NCBI GenBank assembly: GCA_019359215.1
Contig: JAHHHS010000033.1
Coordinates: 1 to 64,000, forward strand
Reading direction: 5' to 3'
From: Nostoc indistinguendum CM1-VF10
GTDB lineage: Bacteria; Cyanobacteriota; Cyanobacteriia; Cyanobacteriales; Nostocaceae
DNA: 64,000 nt
Both the position numbers and the translations under genes were made by a program. The notes below the pieces were generated by a model. That model was given only the letters and a program-made list of their open reading frames with translations, searched no databases and was not told the origin of the DNA. Of the stretch, positions 54,763-62,825 are shown one piece after another; the stretch's first letter is position 1; every line of letters begins with the position of its first letter.

Positions 54763-55173
54763 TTACTTTCCAAAGCCTTTACTACGGTTTTTATTTTTTC
54801 GAGGCTCTATCGTCATTAACTCGGCTTTAAAACCTCTGGAATCTTGCAACATTAACTTACGTATTCGCTGGCGTTGGTAAGCCTGCACTTCAGCAGCTAG
54901 AAAATGATTAGGATCAATTTTTAGGTGAGTAATGGAAGAAACATATTTTTCTTTAATTTCGGGATTATTTGGCTCTTTTAGTCCGCACATAATCCCACCT
55001 TCATCTCCTGAATAGCCAACGAAATCAATTTCAAATTCTCTGTCTGGATCGGCGTTTACTCCTTTTTGCTTTAATGTCTTCAAAAACTCCTTCCCGGCTC
55101 GTGCTTTAATAGGTAAGTTCTCTTTAAGTTTTTCAGTTAGCGCCTTTGCTGCATTGTAATCATCAATTCTCAT
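54763..55173 (-). CDS. Hypothetical protein inside the cas operon, opposite strand
   Basis: A 136-residue basic protein, start ATG 55173. It has a helical N-terminus (YNAAKALTEKLKENLPIKAR), a central DFVGYSGDEGGIMCGL, and a basic C-terminal tail (RKNKNRSKGFGK). I do not recognise the family. It breaks the plus-strand cas operon between csc1 and the oxygenase-cas6 pair, and its stop touches the csc1 stop. It may be a chance insertion. A regulator or an inhibitor of the complex is possible but unsupported. Confidence 0.6.
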   Translation of the reverse strand: MRIDDYNAAKALTEKLKENLPIKARAGKEFLKTLKQKGVNADPDREFEIDFVGYSGDEGGIMCGLKEPNNPEIKEKYVSSITHLKIDPNHFLAAEVQAYQRQRIRKLMLQDSRGFKAELMTIEPRKNKNRSKGFGK

Positions 55174-55282
55174 TGGTCTTGCTCTATACGTAGTTTTTCT
55201 AACTTAAAAGAATACTACTATCATCACTCGATAGTCTTTAAAATTTTAGATACCACATTCAGCGATCGCTCCTCTATCCCCA

Positions 55283-55903
55283 GTGAAACACTATCAACAA
55301 CAAACCAACGCCTTCCCCAGCGATTACCTAAACAACTTGTGGGGAGAAATCCAAGCTTGTCCTTACTTTGCTGTCAACAACCTCAACCGCGATTTTGTCG
55401 CCACTAAAGGATTTTCTGTAGTATTTCAGCGTTCTGGATTAGCAAAAGTAGAACAGCAGTTTCCCTACTTCAAACCTTACCTAGATTTGGCTCTCCAGCC
55501 GAATTGTAATGCTTTTTACCTCAATCCTTTACAGCTAAAAGAAGGCTCCCGCGTCGATCCGCATATCGATCGCTCCTTACGTTCCTACTCCAAAACCATT
55601 GAACCGCCTGCGGTTGTTAGTGTTCTCTATGTGCGCGTACCTGCGGATATGGAAGGGGGAGAACTGGTATTGCGATCGCACAAACGCCAACTTGGGCAAA
55701 TTAAGCCCCAATTCAATACTTTAGTTTATTTTCAAGGTGATTTAACTCATTCGGTTAACGCTGTCAAAACCCCAGGAAATCGCCTAAGTCTCGTTTGTGA
55801 ACAGTATAGTTTGAGTGAAACTGAACTCCAGGAAATCCCTGAGTTCACTGTAGAGTCAAGAATCACTCAGTCTACAACCAAAAAAAGAAAGTATGCCTCA
55901 TAG
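55283..55903 (+). CDS. 2OG-Fe(II) oxygenase overlapping cas6
   Basis: A 206-residue 2-oxoglutarate/Fe(II)-dependent dioxygenase (PKHD-type prolyl-4-hydroxylase fold), start GTG 55283. The iron triad is seen as VDPHIDRSLRSY (His and Asp) and GDLTHSVNAV (distal His), with the 2OG-binding Arg in GNRLSLVCEQY. Such enzymes hydroxylate proteins, nucleic acids or small molecules. Its last 11 bases overlap the start of cas6 in another frame, a strong sign of translational coupling. It is not a standard Cas protein. A link to CRISPR function is suggested only by position. Confidence 0.85.
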   Translation: MKHYQQQTNAFPSDYLNNLWGEIQACPYFAVNNLNRDFVATKGFSVVFQRSGLAKVEQQFPYFKPYLDLALQPNCNAFYLNPLQLKEGSRVDPHIDRSLRSYSKTIEPPAVVSVLYVRVPADMEGGELVLRSHKRQLGQIKPQFNTLVYFQGDLTHSVNAVKTPGNRLSLVCEQYSLSETELQEIPEFTVESRITQSTTKKRKYAS

Positions 55904-56738
55904 TTTAGTGTTGAATTTGCTACCTCAATCGCCCATTCCACCACAATATCTTACAGGTAGACATCTCCACGCCCTATTTTTAACCCTTGTTAGTTCTGTA
56001 GATAGCACATTAGGCGATCGCTTGCACGATTCCACCGCTGATAAAGCTTTCACCCTTTCCCCTTTACAAATTAGTAATACAAACTCTCCCATTTTGAAGG
56101 GTGGTAAAGGGGGATCTAAATTGCAATATTCACATCAACAACCCATTCCCGCCGGAACTCCTTGTTGGTGGCGCATCTCTTTATTAGATGACACTCTATT
56201 TGGCAAGCTTACCCAACTTTGGCTAAATCTTAATCCCAACCGTCCTTGGCATCTTGGCCCGGCTGACTTGTATATTACCAGCATTCAAGGCACACCCCAA
56301 TCTATCCAACCTTGGGCAAATGCCAGTACTTATGCTCAATTATACGAAGAAGCTAGCGATCGCAACTCTTCCATTTATCTTACCTTTTCCACGCCTACCG
56401 CCTTCCGTCAAGGACAGTATGATACTACCCTTCCTACCAGAGAATCTGTTTTCAATTCCCTACTTTCGCGATGGAATAAGTACAGTGGTATAGAATTAAA
56501 TCATATTGCGTTCGAGTCTATTTTCCCTTCTTTTGTCAACATTCACACAGAAATTTTAGCCGACTCTCGCAGCAAATTTATTGGCATTATTGGCGAACTT
56601 ACCTACAAGATTTTAGGGGCAGTTGAACCAATACAAATTAAGCAAATTAACGCTTTAGCTGACTTTGCTTTATATACTGGTGTCGGCAGAAAAACAACAA
56701 TGGGTATGGGAATGACGCGACGGCTGTATTCTCCCTAA
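55893..56738 (+). CDS. cas6: Cas6 crRNA endonuclease with repeat-derived insertion
   Basis: A 281-residue Cas6 with two ferredoxin-like halves that cuts pre-crRNA within repeats. The C-terminal glycine-rich loop is clear (YTGVGRKTTMGMGMTRRL). A His near residue 24-26 (GRHLHALF) could be the catalytic base. Residues ~64-76 (SPILKGGKGGSKL) are encoded by a piece of the interspersed repeat that elsewhere reads TTTTTAAGGGGGATTTAGG, so the gene carries an in-frame insertion of repeat DNA in a probable loop. The start overlaps the oxygenase gene. A ribosome site (AAAGAAAG) is weak, in line with coupling. Confidence 0.88.
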   Translation: MPHSLVLNLLPQSPIPPQYLTGRHLHALFLTLVSSVDSTLGDRLHDSTADKAFTLSPLQISNTNSPILKGGKGGSKLQYSHQQPIPAGTPCWWRISLLDDTLFGKLTQLWLNLNPNRPWHLGPADLYITSIQGTPQSIQPWANASTYAQLYEEASDRNSSIYLTFSTPTAFRQGQYDTTLPTRESVFNSLLSRWNKYSGIELNHIAFESIFPSFVNIHTEILADSRSKFIGIIGELTYKILGAVEPIQIKQINALADFALYTGVGRKTTMGMGMTRRLYSP

Positions 56739-56767
56739 TTTCAATAATCATTTAAAAACCCCCTAAT

Positions 56768-57406
56768 ATGAATCAAACTGAATATATTTCCATTGCGGCA
56801 TTGAATCAATATGCCTATTGTCCACATCGCTGTTGGCGGATGTTTTGTGCAGGAGAATTCACCGATAACCAATACACAATTGAAGGTACAACTTTACACG
56901 ATCGTGTCCACACGACAAGCGATGTACAGCGAGGAGAAACTTGGCAGATTCGAGCAATTTGGCTAAAGTCTGAGCAATACAAACTCATTGGCAAATCTGA
57001 CTTAATTGAAGCCGAATCTGGTCAAGTTTATCCAGTGGAATACAAACGAGGACGTAAAGGTGAATGGGATAACGATGAGTTACAAGTTTGTGCCCAAGCT
57101 TTATGTTTAGAAGAGATGACAGGACAACCTGTTACTACTGGATATATTTATTATGCTCACTCCCATCAACGGCAATTAGTAGAGATTAATGCAGAGTTAC
57201 GGCAAAGTGCGATCGCTACTATTCAATCTGTCACAAATCTCCTAGAAACAGGAGCAATGCCAAAAGCAGTTTACAGCAAACGCTGCCAAGGATGCAGTCT
57301 TTATTCGCAATGTTTACCCAAAGCAACAGATAAAGTCAAAAGTTATCATATTTATAATTTACATTGCAATTCATCAAAATCCCTATTAGGGATTGAAACA
57401 CGGTAA
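56768..57406 (+). CDS. cas4: Cas4 with C-terminus encoded by the CRISPR repeat
   Basis: A 212-residue Cas4 exonuclease/spacer-processing protein. The Fe-S cysteines are at AYCPHRCW (with the last one or two in CQGCSLYSQC near residue 182-191), the nuclease Asp in GKSDLIEA and the Glu/Lys pair in VEYKRG. A recognisable domain ends near LPKATDKVKSY. The last ~12 codons (CNSSKSLLGIETR) are read from the first repeat of the array, so the original end of cas4 was removed together with cas1 and cas2. The residual domain contains the full catalytic core. Confidence 0.87.
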   Translation: MNQTEYISIAALNQYAYCPHRCWRMFCAGEFTDNQYTIEGTTLHDRVHTTSDVQRGETWQIRAIWLKSEQYKLIGKSDLIEAESGQVYPVEYKRGRKGEWDNDELQVCAQALCLEEMTGQPVTTGYIYYAHSHQRQLVEINAELRQSAIATIQSVTNLLETGAMPKAVYSKRCQGCSLYSQCLPKATDKVKSYHIYNLHCNSSKSLLGIETR

Positions 57407-57604
57407 GGGCAATCAAAATCACAATCCTCGCTAATTGCAATTCATCAAAATCCCTATTAGGGATTGAAACCTATGAAAAGTCGATTAATTTCAACTGCAT
57501 TTAAATTGCAATTCATCAAAATCCCTATTAGGGATTGAAACCTATTTCTTTGTCTAGGTCCTCTTTGTCTTTGCACTCATTGCAATTCATCAAAATCCCT
57601 ATTA
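57363..57604 (+). CRISPR. Type I-D-associated CRISPR array, three full repeats and one cut
   Basis: Repeat length 37: copies at 57363-57399, 57434-57470 and 57505-57541 are identical (first bases ATTGCAATTCATCAAAATCC, last bases TTAGGGATTGAAAC). A fourth, at 57579-57604, stops after CCCTATTA. Spacers are 34, 34 and 37 bases. The end ATTGAAAC matches the 8-base crRNA handle type and gives plus-strand transcription, in line with the cas genes. There is no leader: the first repeat overlaps the cas4 frame. Confidence 0.95.
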
Positions 57605-57767
57605 GAGGTTGTTTGAAAAGTGGTTGGCTGTGATTTTAGGCACTTATTGATCCCCCCTAATCCCCCTTAAAAAGGGGGGAACCGGAATCAGAGTCCCCCT
57701 TTTTAAGGGGGATTTAGGGGGATCTAAAACGTTTTGCTACCAAGATGAGGACTTTTCAAACATCCTC
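57605..57767. mobile_element. MITE that interrupts the last CRISPR repeat
   Basis: GAGGTTGTTTGAAAAGT (57605-57621) and ACTTTTCAAACATCCTC (57751-57767) are complements with one mismatch. Inside are two inverted copies of the CCCCTTTTTAAGGGG hairpin. The left end falls exactly within repeat 4; the sequence to the right (TCAGAGGCTAGCC) is not CRISPR. No exact duplication (TTA left, TCA right), so a deletion probably removed the rest of the array. Confidence 0.75.
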
Positions 57768-57854
57768 TCAGAGGCTAGCCGATAAATCTTAAATAGCCTC
57801 ACCGTGGAGTTACGAGGATCGAGATTTCAGGTTTTGAGTGCGTAAGCCCTGTTT

Positions 57855-59507
57855 CTAATTAGCTTTGCCATTACCCTGAAAATTTAACAACTGCTCATCA
57901 TTGACCCAAATTGCTTGTTGAGGCACAGAAATAGAAATTCCGGCTTGGTCTAGAGCAACTTTCAGCCGACGGCGAAACTCCCGTGCTACATCCCATTGTT
58001 TGAGGGGCTGTGTTTTAATCCAGACGCGAACAATCAAACCGCGATCGCCAAATTGATCTATTCCCAAAACTTGTGGCGGTTCCAGAATTTGACGCTCCCA
58101 TTGCGGATCTTTGTCCATCTCAAAGCCAATATTTTCAATCAACTTCAAAGCCTTTTCAACATCGGCTTGGTAGGCGATCGGGATCGTTAAATCGGCTCGT
58201 GACCAACGGCTAGAAAGATTGGCTACAACTTTAATTTCGCTATTGGGAATCGTGATCAAGCGCCCTTCCGAATCTCGCAGTTGAGTCATCCGTAGATTCA
58301 GATTTTCTACTAAGCCTCCCACGTCTCCCACAGTAATCACATCGCCTAAAGCGTACTGGTCTTCTAAAATGATCAAGAAACCGTTAATCGCATCTTTAAT
58401 TAAGTTTTGCGAGGCCAAAGACACCGCAACACCAACTAAACTGGCACCTGCTAGCAAGGGAACGATATCTATCCCCAATGACACCAACGCTAGCAAGAAG
58501 CCTACTCCTACGCAGATACCAGTAGCGATGCTTTTAGTCACACCAGAAAATGTGGAAACTCGCAGTCTCAGCCGTTCAGAACTTTCTGGAGTCAATAAAG
58601 CACCACTGCTAATCAGAGTAGTGGTGAAGCGGTCAATGAGGGCGTAGATGAGACGGATTGCTACGTAACTTACCAGGAACACAACACCTAATCGCAAAGG
58701 AAATTGAGCTATTGTGATAATCGCTACCTGAAATGGTCGCGTGTACGGGAATAGGCCCAAGATAAAGAAACTCCCACCTCCCCAAATTCCTGCTTGGGTT
58801 AGCTGAAACAATCGTCTTTTGACTTCTTGGATATGTCGATGTTGTTGTTGATTCAGTTGGGTTGTAATTGGTTGGGTTGCTGCTGGTGAAATTGGGGAGT
58901 TTAGGGGCCCTCTGGGGGGTTGGGAGGCAAGGGGGTATACTACATCGTTTTTAGAACGTCTTTGCCAGCTATATACTCCCCAACTCATCACAATCATTGC
59001 CAGTCCGATGCCCGCAGCAATTTTGCCTTGGTCGATTAAAAATTGAGTTTGTCTCTCTTGCTTTGCTTGTTGCAAGTCTTCTTGTAACGATTCGGCGATT
59101 TGATTTGCTGATGTCAACATATCTACCTCTCGCAATCCAGCATCCTCAGAAGTGATGGTCATCAGGTATTGACCATTGATATAAATTACTGGTAAGTCGT
59201 TTACTTTGCGAACTTCTACCTTGACTGCTGTTTTTGCTGGTGACTGGAAGTAATTTTGGGCAATTTTCTCCAACTTCTTTTGGATATCTTCTGAACGCTC
59301 AGGGAAGTTGCTTCTTGATGCCGCTATCTGAAATAACCGACGACCATCTAAATAAATCCAGCCTGTAACAAGTCGATTATTTGCATCATTACTCACACTG
59401 CTAGGGGCTTGCAGCTGCGGTAAAGAAGGAATCTGGGCTGTGGCTTTTGGCATAGGTACAACGGCTATAGCCATTGAACTAGCGATCGCCAAAAATTGAA
59501 AGCGCAC
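57855..59507 (-). CDS. MscS-family mechanosensitive ion channel
   Basis: A 550-residue channel. It has a signal peptide (MRFQFLAIASSMAIAVVPMP), a soluble periplasmic N-terminal domain (~30-170), a membrane helix (~168-185), a cytosolic loop, three further helices (~240-390) and the MscS pore and beta domain with ALVSLGIDIVPLLAGASLVGVAVSLASQNLI. That glycine/alanine-rich pore helix is followed by NGFLIILEDQYALGDVITVG. The protein probably releases osmolytes at low osmolarity. The large N-terminal extension is typical of cyanobacterial MscS relatives. Start ATG 59507 has AGGAGG upstream. It is not linked to the CRISPR locus. Confidence 0.9.
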   Translation of the reverse strand: MRFQFLAIASSMAIAVVPMPKATAQIPSLPQLQAPSSVSNDANNRLVTGWIYLDGRRLFQIAASRSNFPERSEDIQKKLEKIAQNYFQSPAKTAVKVEVRKVNDLPVIYINGQYLMTITSEDAGLREVDMLTSANQIAESLQEDLQQAKQERQTQFLIDQGKIAAGIGLAMIVMSWGVYSWQRRSKNDVVYPLASQPPRGPLNSPISPAATQPITTQLNQQQHRHIQEVKRRLFQLTQAGIWGGGSFFILGLFPYTRPFQVAIITIAQFPLRLGVVFLVSYVAIRLIYALIDRFTTTLISSGALLTPESSERLRLRVSTFSGVTKSIATGICVGVGFLLALVSLGIDIVPLLAGASLVGVAVSLASQNLIKDAINGFLIILEDQYALGDVITVGDVGGLVENLNLRMTQLRDSEGRLITIPNSEIKVVANLSSRWSRADLTIPIAYQADVEKALKLIENIGFEMDKDPQWERQILEPPQVLGIDQFGDRGLIVRVWIKTQPLKQWDVAREFRRRLKVALDQAGISISVPQQAIWVNDEQLLNFQGNGKAN

Positions 59508-59897
59508 TCAAACACCTCCTTGAGTAAAATCTATTAATCACTACTTCAACTATCGTGCGTAATTACTTTGGGTAGATGTACCTATCTAAAGTTGAGGTTT
59601 TCCCTTAAAATGATGAAATTTTAATGTTTTTTTGAGCATCTTCTATCTTTAGAGAGGTGACAATGTACTTAGAATCACCGACCAAAGCCTAGAAAAGTCT
59701 CACTCTTGCCAAAGATAAAACAAAAAAGAAGAACCTGGGCATGAAGTTGACATTATGCCGATCAAACGTCAAGCTAGTTTTGAGGGCTATTGACTAGTAG
59801 TTTGCTTTTCTTACAAGCAAAAATCGCCAGTCGTAGAATAACCTAGTAGAGTGCGTAAAATTTACGTAGCTTTTTTTATATTTTGAGGTAACTTTTG
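59508..59897. other. Intergenic region before ahcY
   Basis: No gene and no known riboswitch that I can recognise. Two short inverted repeats, TTTGCTT..AAGCAAA near 59800 and CGTAAAATTTACG near 59857 followed by a T-run, lie just before ahcY and could be an attenuator; GAGG at 59885 is its ribosome site. Confidence 0.4.
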
Positions 59898-61175
59898 ATG
59901 ACCGCAACTTCTCCCCGATTAAAGCACGAGGTTAAAGACCTCGGCCTAGCTGCCTTGGGAAGACAGCGCATTGAATGGGCTGGACGCGAAATGCCAGTTT
60001 TGCGGCAAATCCGCGATCGCTTTGCTATCGAGAAACCCTTCGCTGGTTTACGCCTTGTAGCTTGCGCCCACATTACAACAGAAACAGCACATTTGGCGAT
60101 CGCTCTGAAAGCCGGTGGTGCAGACGCGCTTTTAATTGCTAGCAATCCTTTATCAACGCAAGATGACGTAGCCGCTAGCCTCGTCTTGGATCATGAAATT
60201 CCCGTCTTTGCTCAAAAAGGCGAAGATAACGAAACTTATAACCGCCACGTTCAAATAGCTTTAGATCATCGCCCCAACATTATTGTTGATGACGGTAGCG
60301 ATGTGGTTGCAACTTTGGTACAACAACGCCAACACCAAATCGCTGATTTAATTGGTAGCACCGAAGAAACCACCACTGGTATCGTGCGGCTACGCGCCAT
60401 GTTTAGAGAAGGCGTTCTCACCTTCCCCGCAGTCAACGTCAACGACGCCGACACCAAGCACTTCTTTGATAATCGCTATGGTACTGGGCAATCAACCCTA
60501 GATGGCATTATCCGCGCCACAAACATTTTGTTGGCTGGTAAAAACATTGTCGTCGTCGGTTATGGCTGGTGTGGTAAAGGTACAGCCCTCCGCGCCCGTG
60601 GGATGGGTGCTAATGTCATCGTCACCGAAATCGACCCCATCAAGGCAATTGAAGCCGTAATGGATGGCTTCCGCGTCCTTCCAATGGCTGAAGCTGCACC
60701 CCAAGGTGATATTTTTATCACTGTGACTGGTAACAAGCACGTCGTTCGCGGTGAACATTTCGATGTCATGAAAGACGGTGCGATCGTTTGTAACTCCGGT
60801 CACTTTGACTTGGAACTTGATTTGAAATACTTGGCTGCACAAGCTAAGGAAATCAAAGAAGTTCGTCCTTTCACTGAAGAGTACAAGTTGAAAAATGGTA
60901 AATCAGTAGTCGTTCTCGGACAAGGACGCTTGATTAACCTAGCTGCGGCTGAAGGACACCCCAGCGCAGTAATGGATATGAGTTTTGCAAACCAAGCTTT
61001 GGCTTGTGAATTCCTGGTGAAGAATAAAGGTAAGTTGGAACCTGGTTTACACTCAATTCCTGTTGAAGTCGATCAAGAAATTGCTCGGTTGAAGTTGCAG
61101 GCTATTGGTATCACAATTGATAGCTTAACTGCTGATCAAATTGAGTACATCAATTCTTGGACAAGTGGAACTTGA
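59898..61175 (+). CDS. ahcY: S-adenosylhomocysteinase
   Basis: A 425-residue SAH hydrolase that splits S-adenosylhomocysteine to adenosine and homocysteine, keeping the methyl cycle running. Seen: ITTETAHLAIALKAGGADA near residue 55, the catalytic-Cys-free early region with SNPLSTQDDV, NVNDADTKHFFDNRYGTGQS, the NAD site VVVGYGWCGKGTALRARG near 225, and the conserved end GQGRLINLAAAEGHPSAVMD. The frame could start at TTG 59895, but ATG 59898 has GAGG 12 bases upstream. Length is normal. Followed by a strong terminator. Confidence 0.96.
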   Translation: MTATSPRLKHEVKDLGLAALGRQRIEWAGREMPVLRQIRDRFAIEKPFAGLRLVACAHITTETAHLAIALKAGGADALLIASNPLSTQDDVAASLVLDHEIPVFAQKGEDNETYNRHVQIALDHRPNIIVDDGSDVVATLVQQRQHQIADLIGSTEETTTGIVRLRAMFREGVLTFPAVNVNDADTKHFFDNRYGTGQSTLDGIIRATNILLAGKNIVVVGYGWCGKGTALRARGMGANVIVTEIDPIKAIEAVMDGFRVLPMAEAAPQGDIFITVTGNKHVVRGEHFDVMKDGAIVCNSGHFDLELDLKYLAAQAKEIKEVRPFTEEYKLKNGKSVVVLGQGRLINLAAAEGHPSAVMDMSFANQALACEFLVKNKGKLEPGLHSIPVEVDQEIARLKLQAIGITIDSLTADQIEYINSWTSGT

Positions 61176-61198
61176 TACATTGATTAGTTAATTTTTTG

Positions 61199-61230
61199 AG
61201 GGATAGGCGTTTTGCTTATCCCTTTTTTTT
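61199..61230 (+). terminator. Intrinsic terminator after ahcY
   Basis: AGGGATAGGC (61199-61208) pairs with GCTTATCCCT (61214-61223), one G-T pair, 5-base loop, followed by a run of T to 61230. Confidence 0.9.
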
Positions 61231-61303
61231 GTGTTTCTCTCGCAGAGATGCAGAGGCATAGAGAGAGCATATAATAGGATGGAGGGTGTTATTGTAAGTT
61301 TGT

Positions 61304-61720
61304 ATGTCAGCAAAAGATTTTTTTCATAATGCTGTTAAGTTAGCTTTAGAGAAAGATGGTTGGTTAATTACTGATGATCCTTTAATATTTCTAGTAGATA
61401 CTATAGAGTTTCGTCTTGATTTAGGAGCAGAAAGACTTTTAGGAGCAGAAAAAGAAGGAGAAAAAATAGCAGTTGAAATAAAATCTTTTTTGGGAAAATC
61501 AGCGATTAGTGAATTTCATACAGCTTTAGGACAAACACTTAATTACCGTTCTATTTTAAGAAAAGAAGAACCCGATCGTATTTTGTATTTAGCAGTTAGT
61601 TATGAAATATATACAGCTTTTTTTCTGATACCTGTGATTCAAGAAATAATTGCTGAACATAAATTAAAGTTATTGATATTTGAAAGTAGCAAACAGGAGA
61701 TTATTTTATGGAAGGAATGA
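61304..61720 (+). CDS. xisH: XisH family protein
   Basis: A 138-residue XisH, first known as one of the factors needed for excision of the fdxN element in Anabaena heterocysts, with a PD-(D/E)XK-like fold. Seen: AKDFFHNAVKLALEKDGWLI, the acidic LDLGAERLLGAEK, and EGEKIAVEIKSFLGKSAISE, where E-x-K plus the upstream Asp fit the nuclease-type site. It overlaps xisI by 13 bases. XisH/XisI pairs occur in many copies in filamentous cyanobacteria, mostly far from any fdxN element, so a recombination role here is not implied. Confidence 0.92.
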   Translation: MSAKDFFHNAVKLALEKDGWLITDDPLIFLVDTIEFRLDLGAERLLGAEKEGEKIAVEIKSFLGKSAISEFHTALGQTLNYRSILRKEEPDRILYLAVSYEIYTAFFLIPVIQEIIAEHKLKLLIFESSKQEIILWKE

Positions 61721-62037
61721 ATTATCCTGAATTAGTAGAGACAGTATTAGCAAGACATACAAAAAGTCATTTAGCCAAGGGAACGGAAATACAATTAATA
61801 TTTGATAATCAAAAAAACCACTATTTAGTAATTCATCTAGGTTGGGAAGGAGAAAAACGGACTTATGGTTCGGTGATTCATATAGATATTATCAATGGAA
61901 AAATCTGGATTCAGTGCGATTTTACAGAGGAAGGTGTAGCTAATGAATTAGTAGAGTTAGGTGTGCCGAAAACAGATATTGTTTTGGGTTTTAGATCACC
62001 TCATGTGAGACAGTTTACTGGTTTTGCATCTGTTTAG
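61708..62037 (+). CDS. xisI: XisI family protein
   Basis: A 109-residue XisI (start ATG 61708, or 61717 with the usual MNYPELVETVL). Family blocks are HYLVIHLGWEGEKRTYGSVI, KIWIQCDFTEEGVANELVEL and the ending KTDIVLGFRSPHVRQFTGFA. It forms a complex with XisH, and the overlap with that gene keeps them stoichiometric. Function outside fdxN excision is unsettled; a toxin-antitoxin-like pair has been suggested. The tail end is followed by a terminator hairpin. Confidence 0.92.
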   Translation: MEGMNYPELVETVLARHTKSHLAKGTEIQLIFDNQKNHYLVIHLGWEGEKRTYGSVIHIDIINGKIWIQCDFTEEGVANELVELGVPKTDIVLGFRSPHVRQFTGFASV

Positions 62038-62079
62038 ATTTTTTATATTTTTGTAACTTGATAATAACTTTATTTTTTT

Positions 62080-62109
62080 GGGATAGCCTTTTTGCTGATC
62101 CTTTTTTTT
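62080..62109 (+). terminator. Intrinsic terminator after xisI
   Basis: GGGATAGC near 62080 pairs, with one bulge, to GCTGATCC (~62094-62101) and is followed by eight T. It closes the xisHI operon. Confidence 0.7.
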
Positions 62110-62278
62110 CGTTTTGTATGGTAATGTAATTGACTAAAACTTTTTTTTATGATACAAACCTTATAAAAATCCGAATTTTCTGTGTTTTCTGTAAAAAATA
62201 GCTATTTTTTACAAAAATTAAGGAGCGTAGATTTATTAATTTACAATTATTTTGATTGATTTTACAGGACTAGCGACT

Positions 62279-62647
62279 ATGAACGATGAACGGTTAACCG
62301 ATTTAAAAGACATATTAGATTTGCTATATGAAAAACTAGGAGAGTTTCAAAAAGCACTAATTATTAGAGATAGTGACAGTGCCAGATTTGAACTCAAGCA
62401 AAGGATTAAGCGAGAAATTCTTCCCGATATCCGTCGATATGAACAGGAGTATTGGGAAATTTATCCTAGTGATGCAATTATTATCTCTGAAGAAGAAGCA
62501 ACCACTCAACTGGTTCAAGTAAAGCAAGCAGTTGAAGCGATTGAGTGTATTCCTCATTCTGAATATCCTCCGCAATTATTCTTTGTTCCAGATAATTTTG
62601 ATAGTCCCTTACCTGAAGAGATTTTAAATAGTTTTGAGGGTAAATGA
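62279..62647 (+). CDS. Small helical protein, effector-associated-domain-like
   Basis: A 122-residue protein from ATG 62279. The first ~65 residues form a helical hairpin with heptad pattern (RLTDLKDILDLLYEKLGEFQ and RRYEQEYWEIY), similar in style to the effector-associated helical domains that precede CHAT or other effector domains in cyanobacteria. The rest is acidic and unfamiliar (HSEYPPQLFFVPDNF, ending ILNSFEGK). No catalytic domain is attached. It may be an adaptor whose partner is elsewhere. An earlier frame start at 62252 has no ATG. Confidence 0.55.
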   Translation: MNDERLTDLKDILDLLYEKLGEFQKALIIRDSDSARFELKQRIKREILPDIRRYEQEYWEIYPSDAIIISEEEATTQLVQVKQAVEAIECIPHSEYPPQLFFVPDNFDSPLPEEILNSFEGK

Positions 62648-62825
62648 AACAGGCTAGAATAGCCTTTACATTTTAAAATTCCATAAGAGTATGCTTTTTT
62701 CAATATTAAATAATCAGCACTTAGTCAGAGGGATGCCTGGGTTGGGCTACGCCTACAAAAAACTAAACTCTACTCTATAGAGGCAATTCATGAATTGCCC
62801 CTAAGAAGAAAATCATTCTTTTCGG

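Noticed and set aside
59580..59890. SAH riboswitch upstream of ahcY
   Set aside because: I could not find the conserved core sequences; only short AT hairpins are present.
60266..60842. Minus-strand frames inside ahcY
   Set aside because: They are shadows of the highly conserved ahcY gene.
61304..62037. fdxN excision element border
   Set aside because: xisH and xisI are present, but there is no xisF-type active recombinase, no nif genes and no repeated border sequence in the window.
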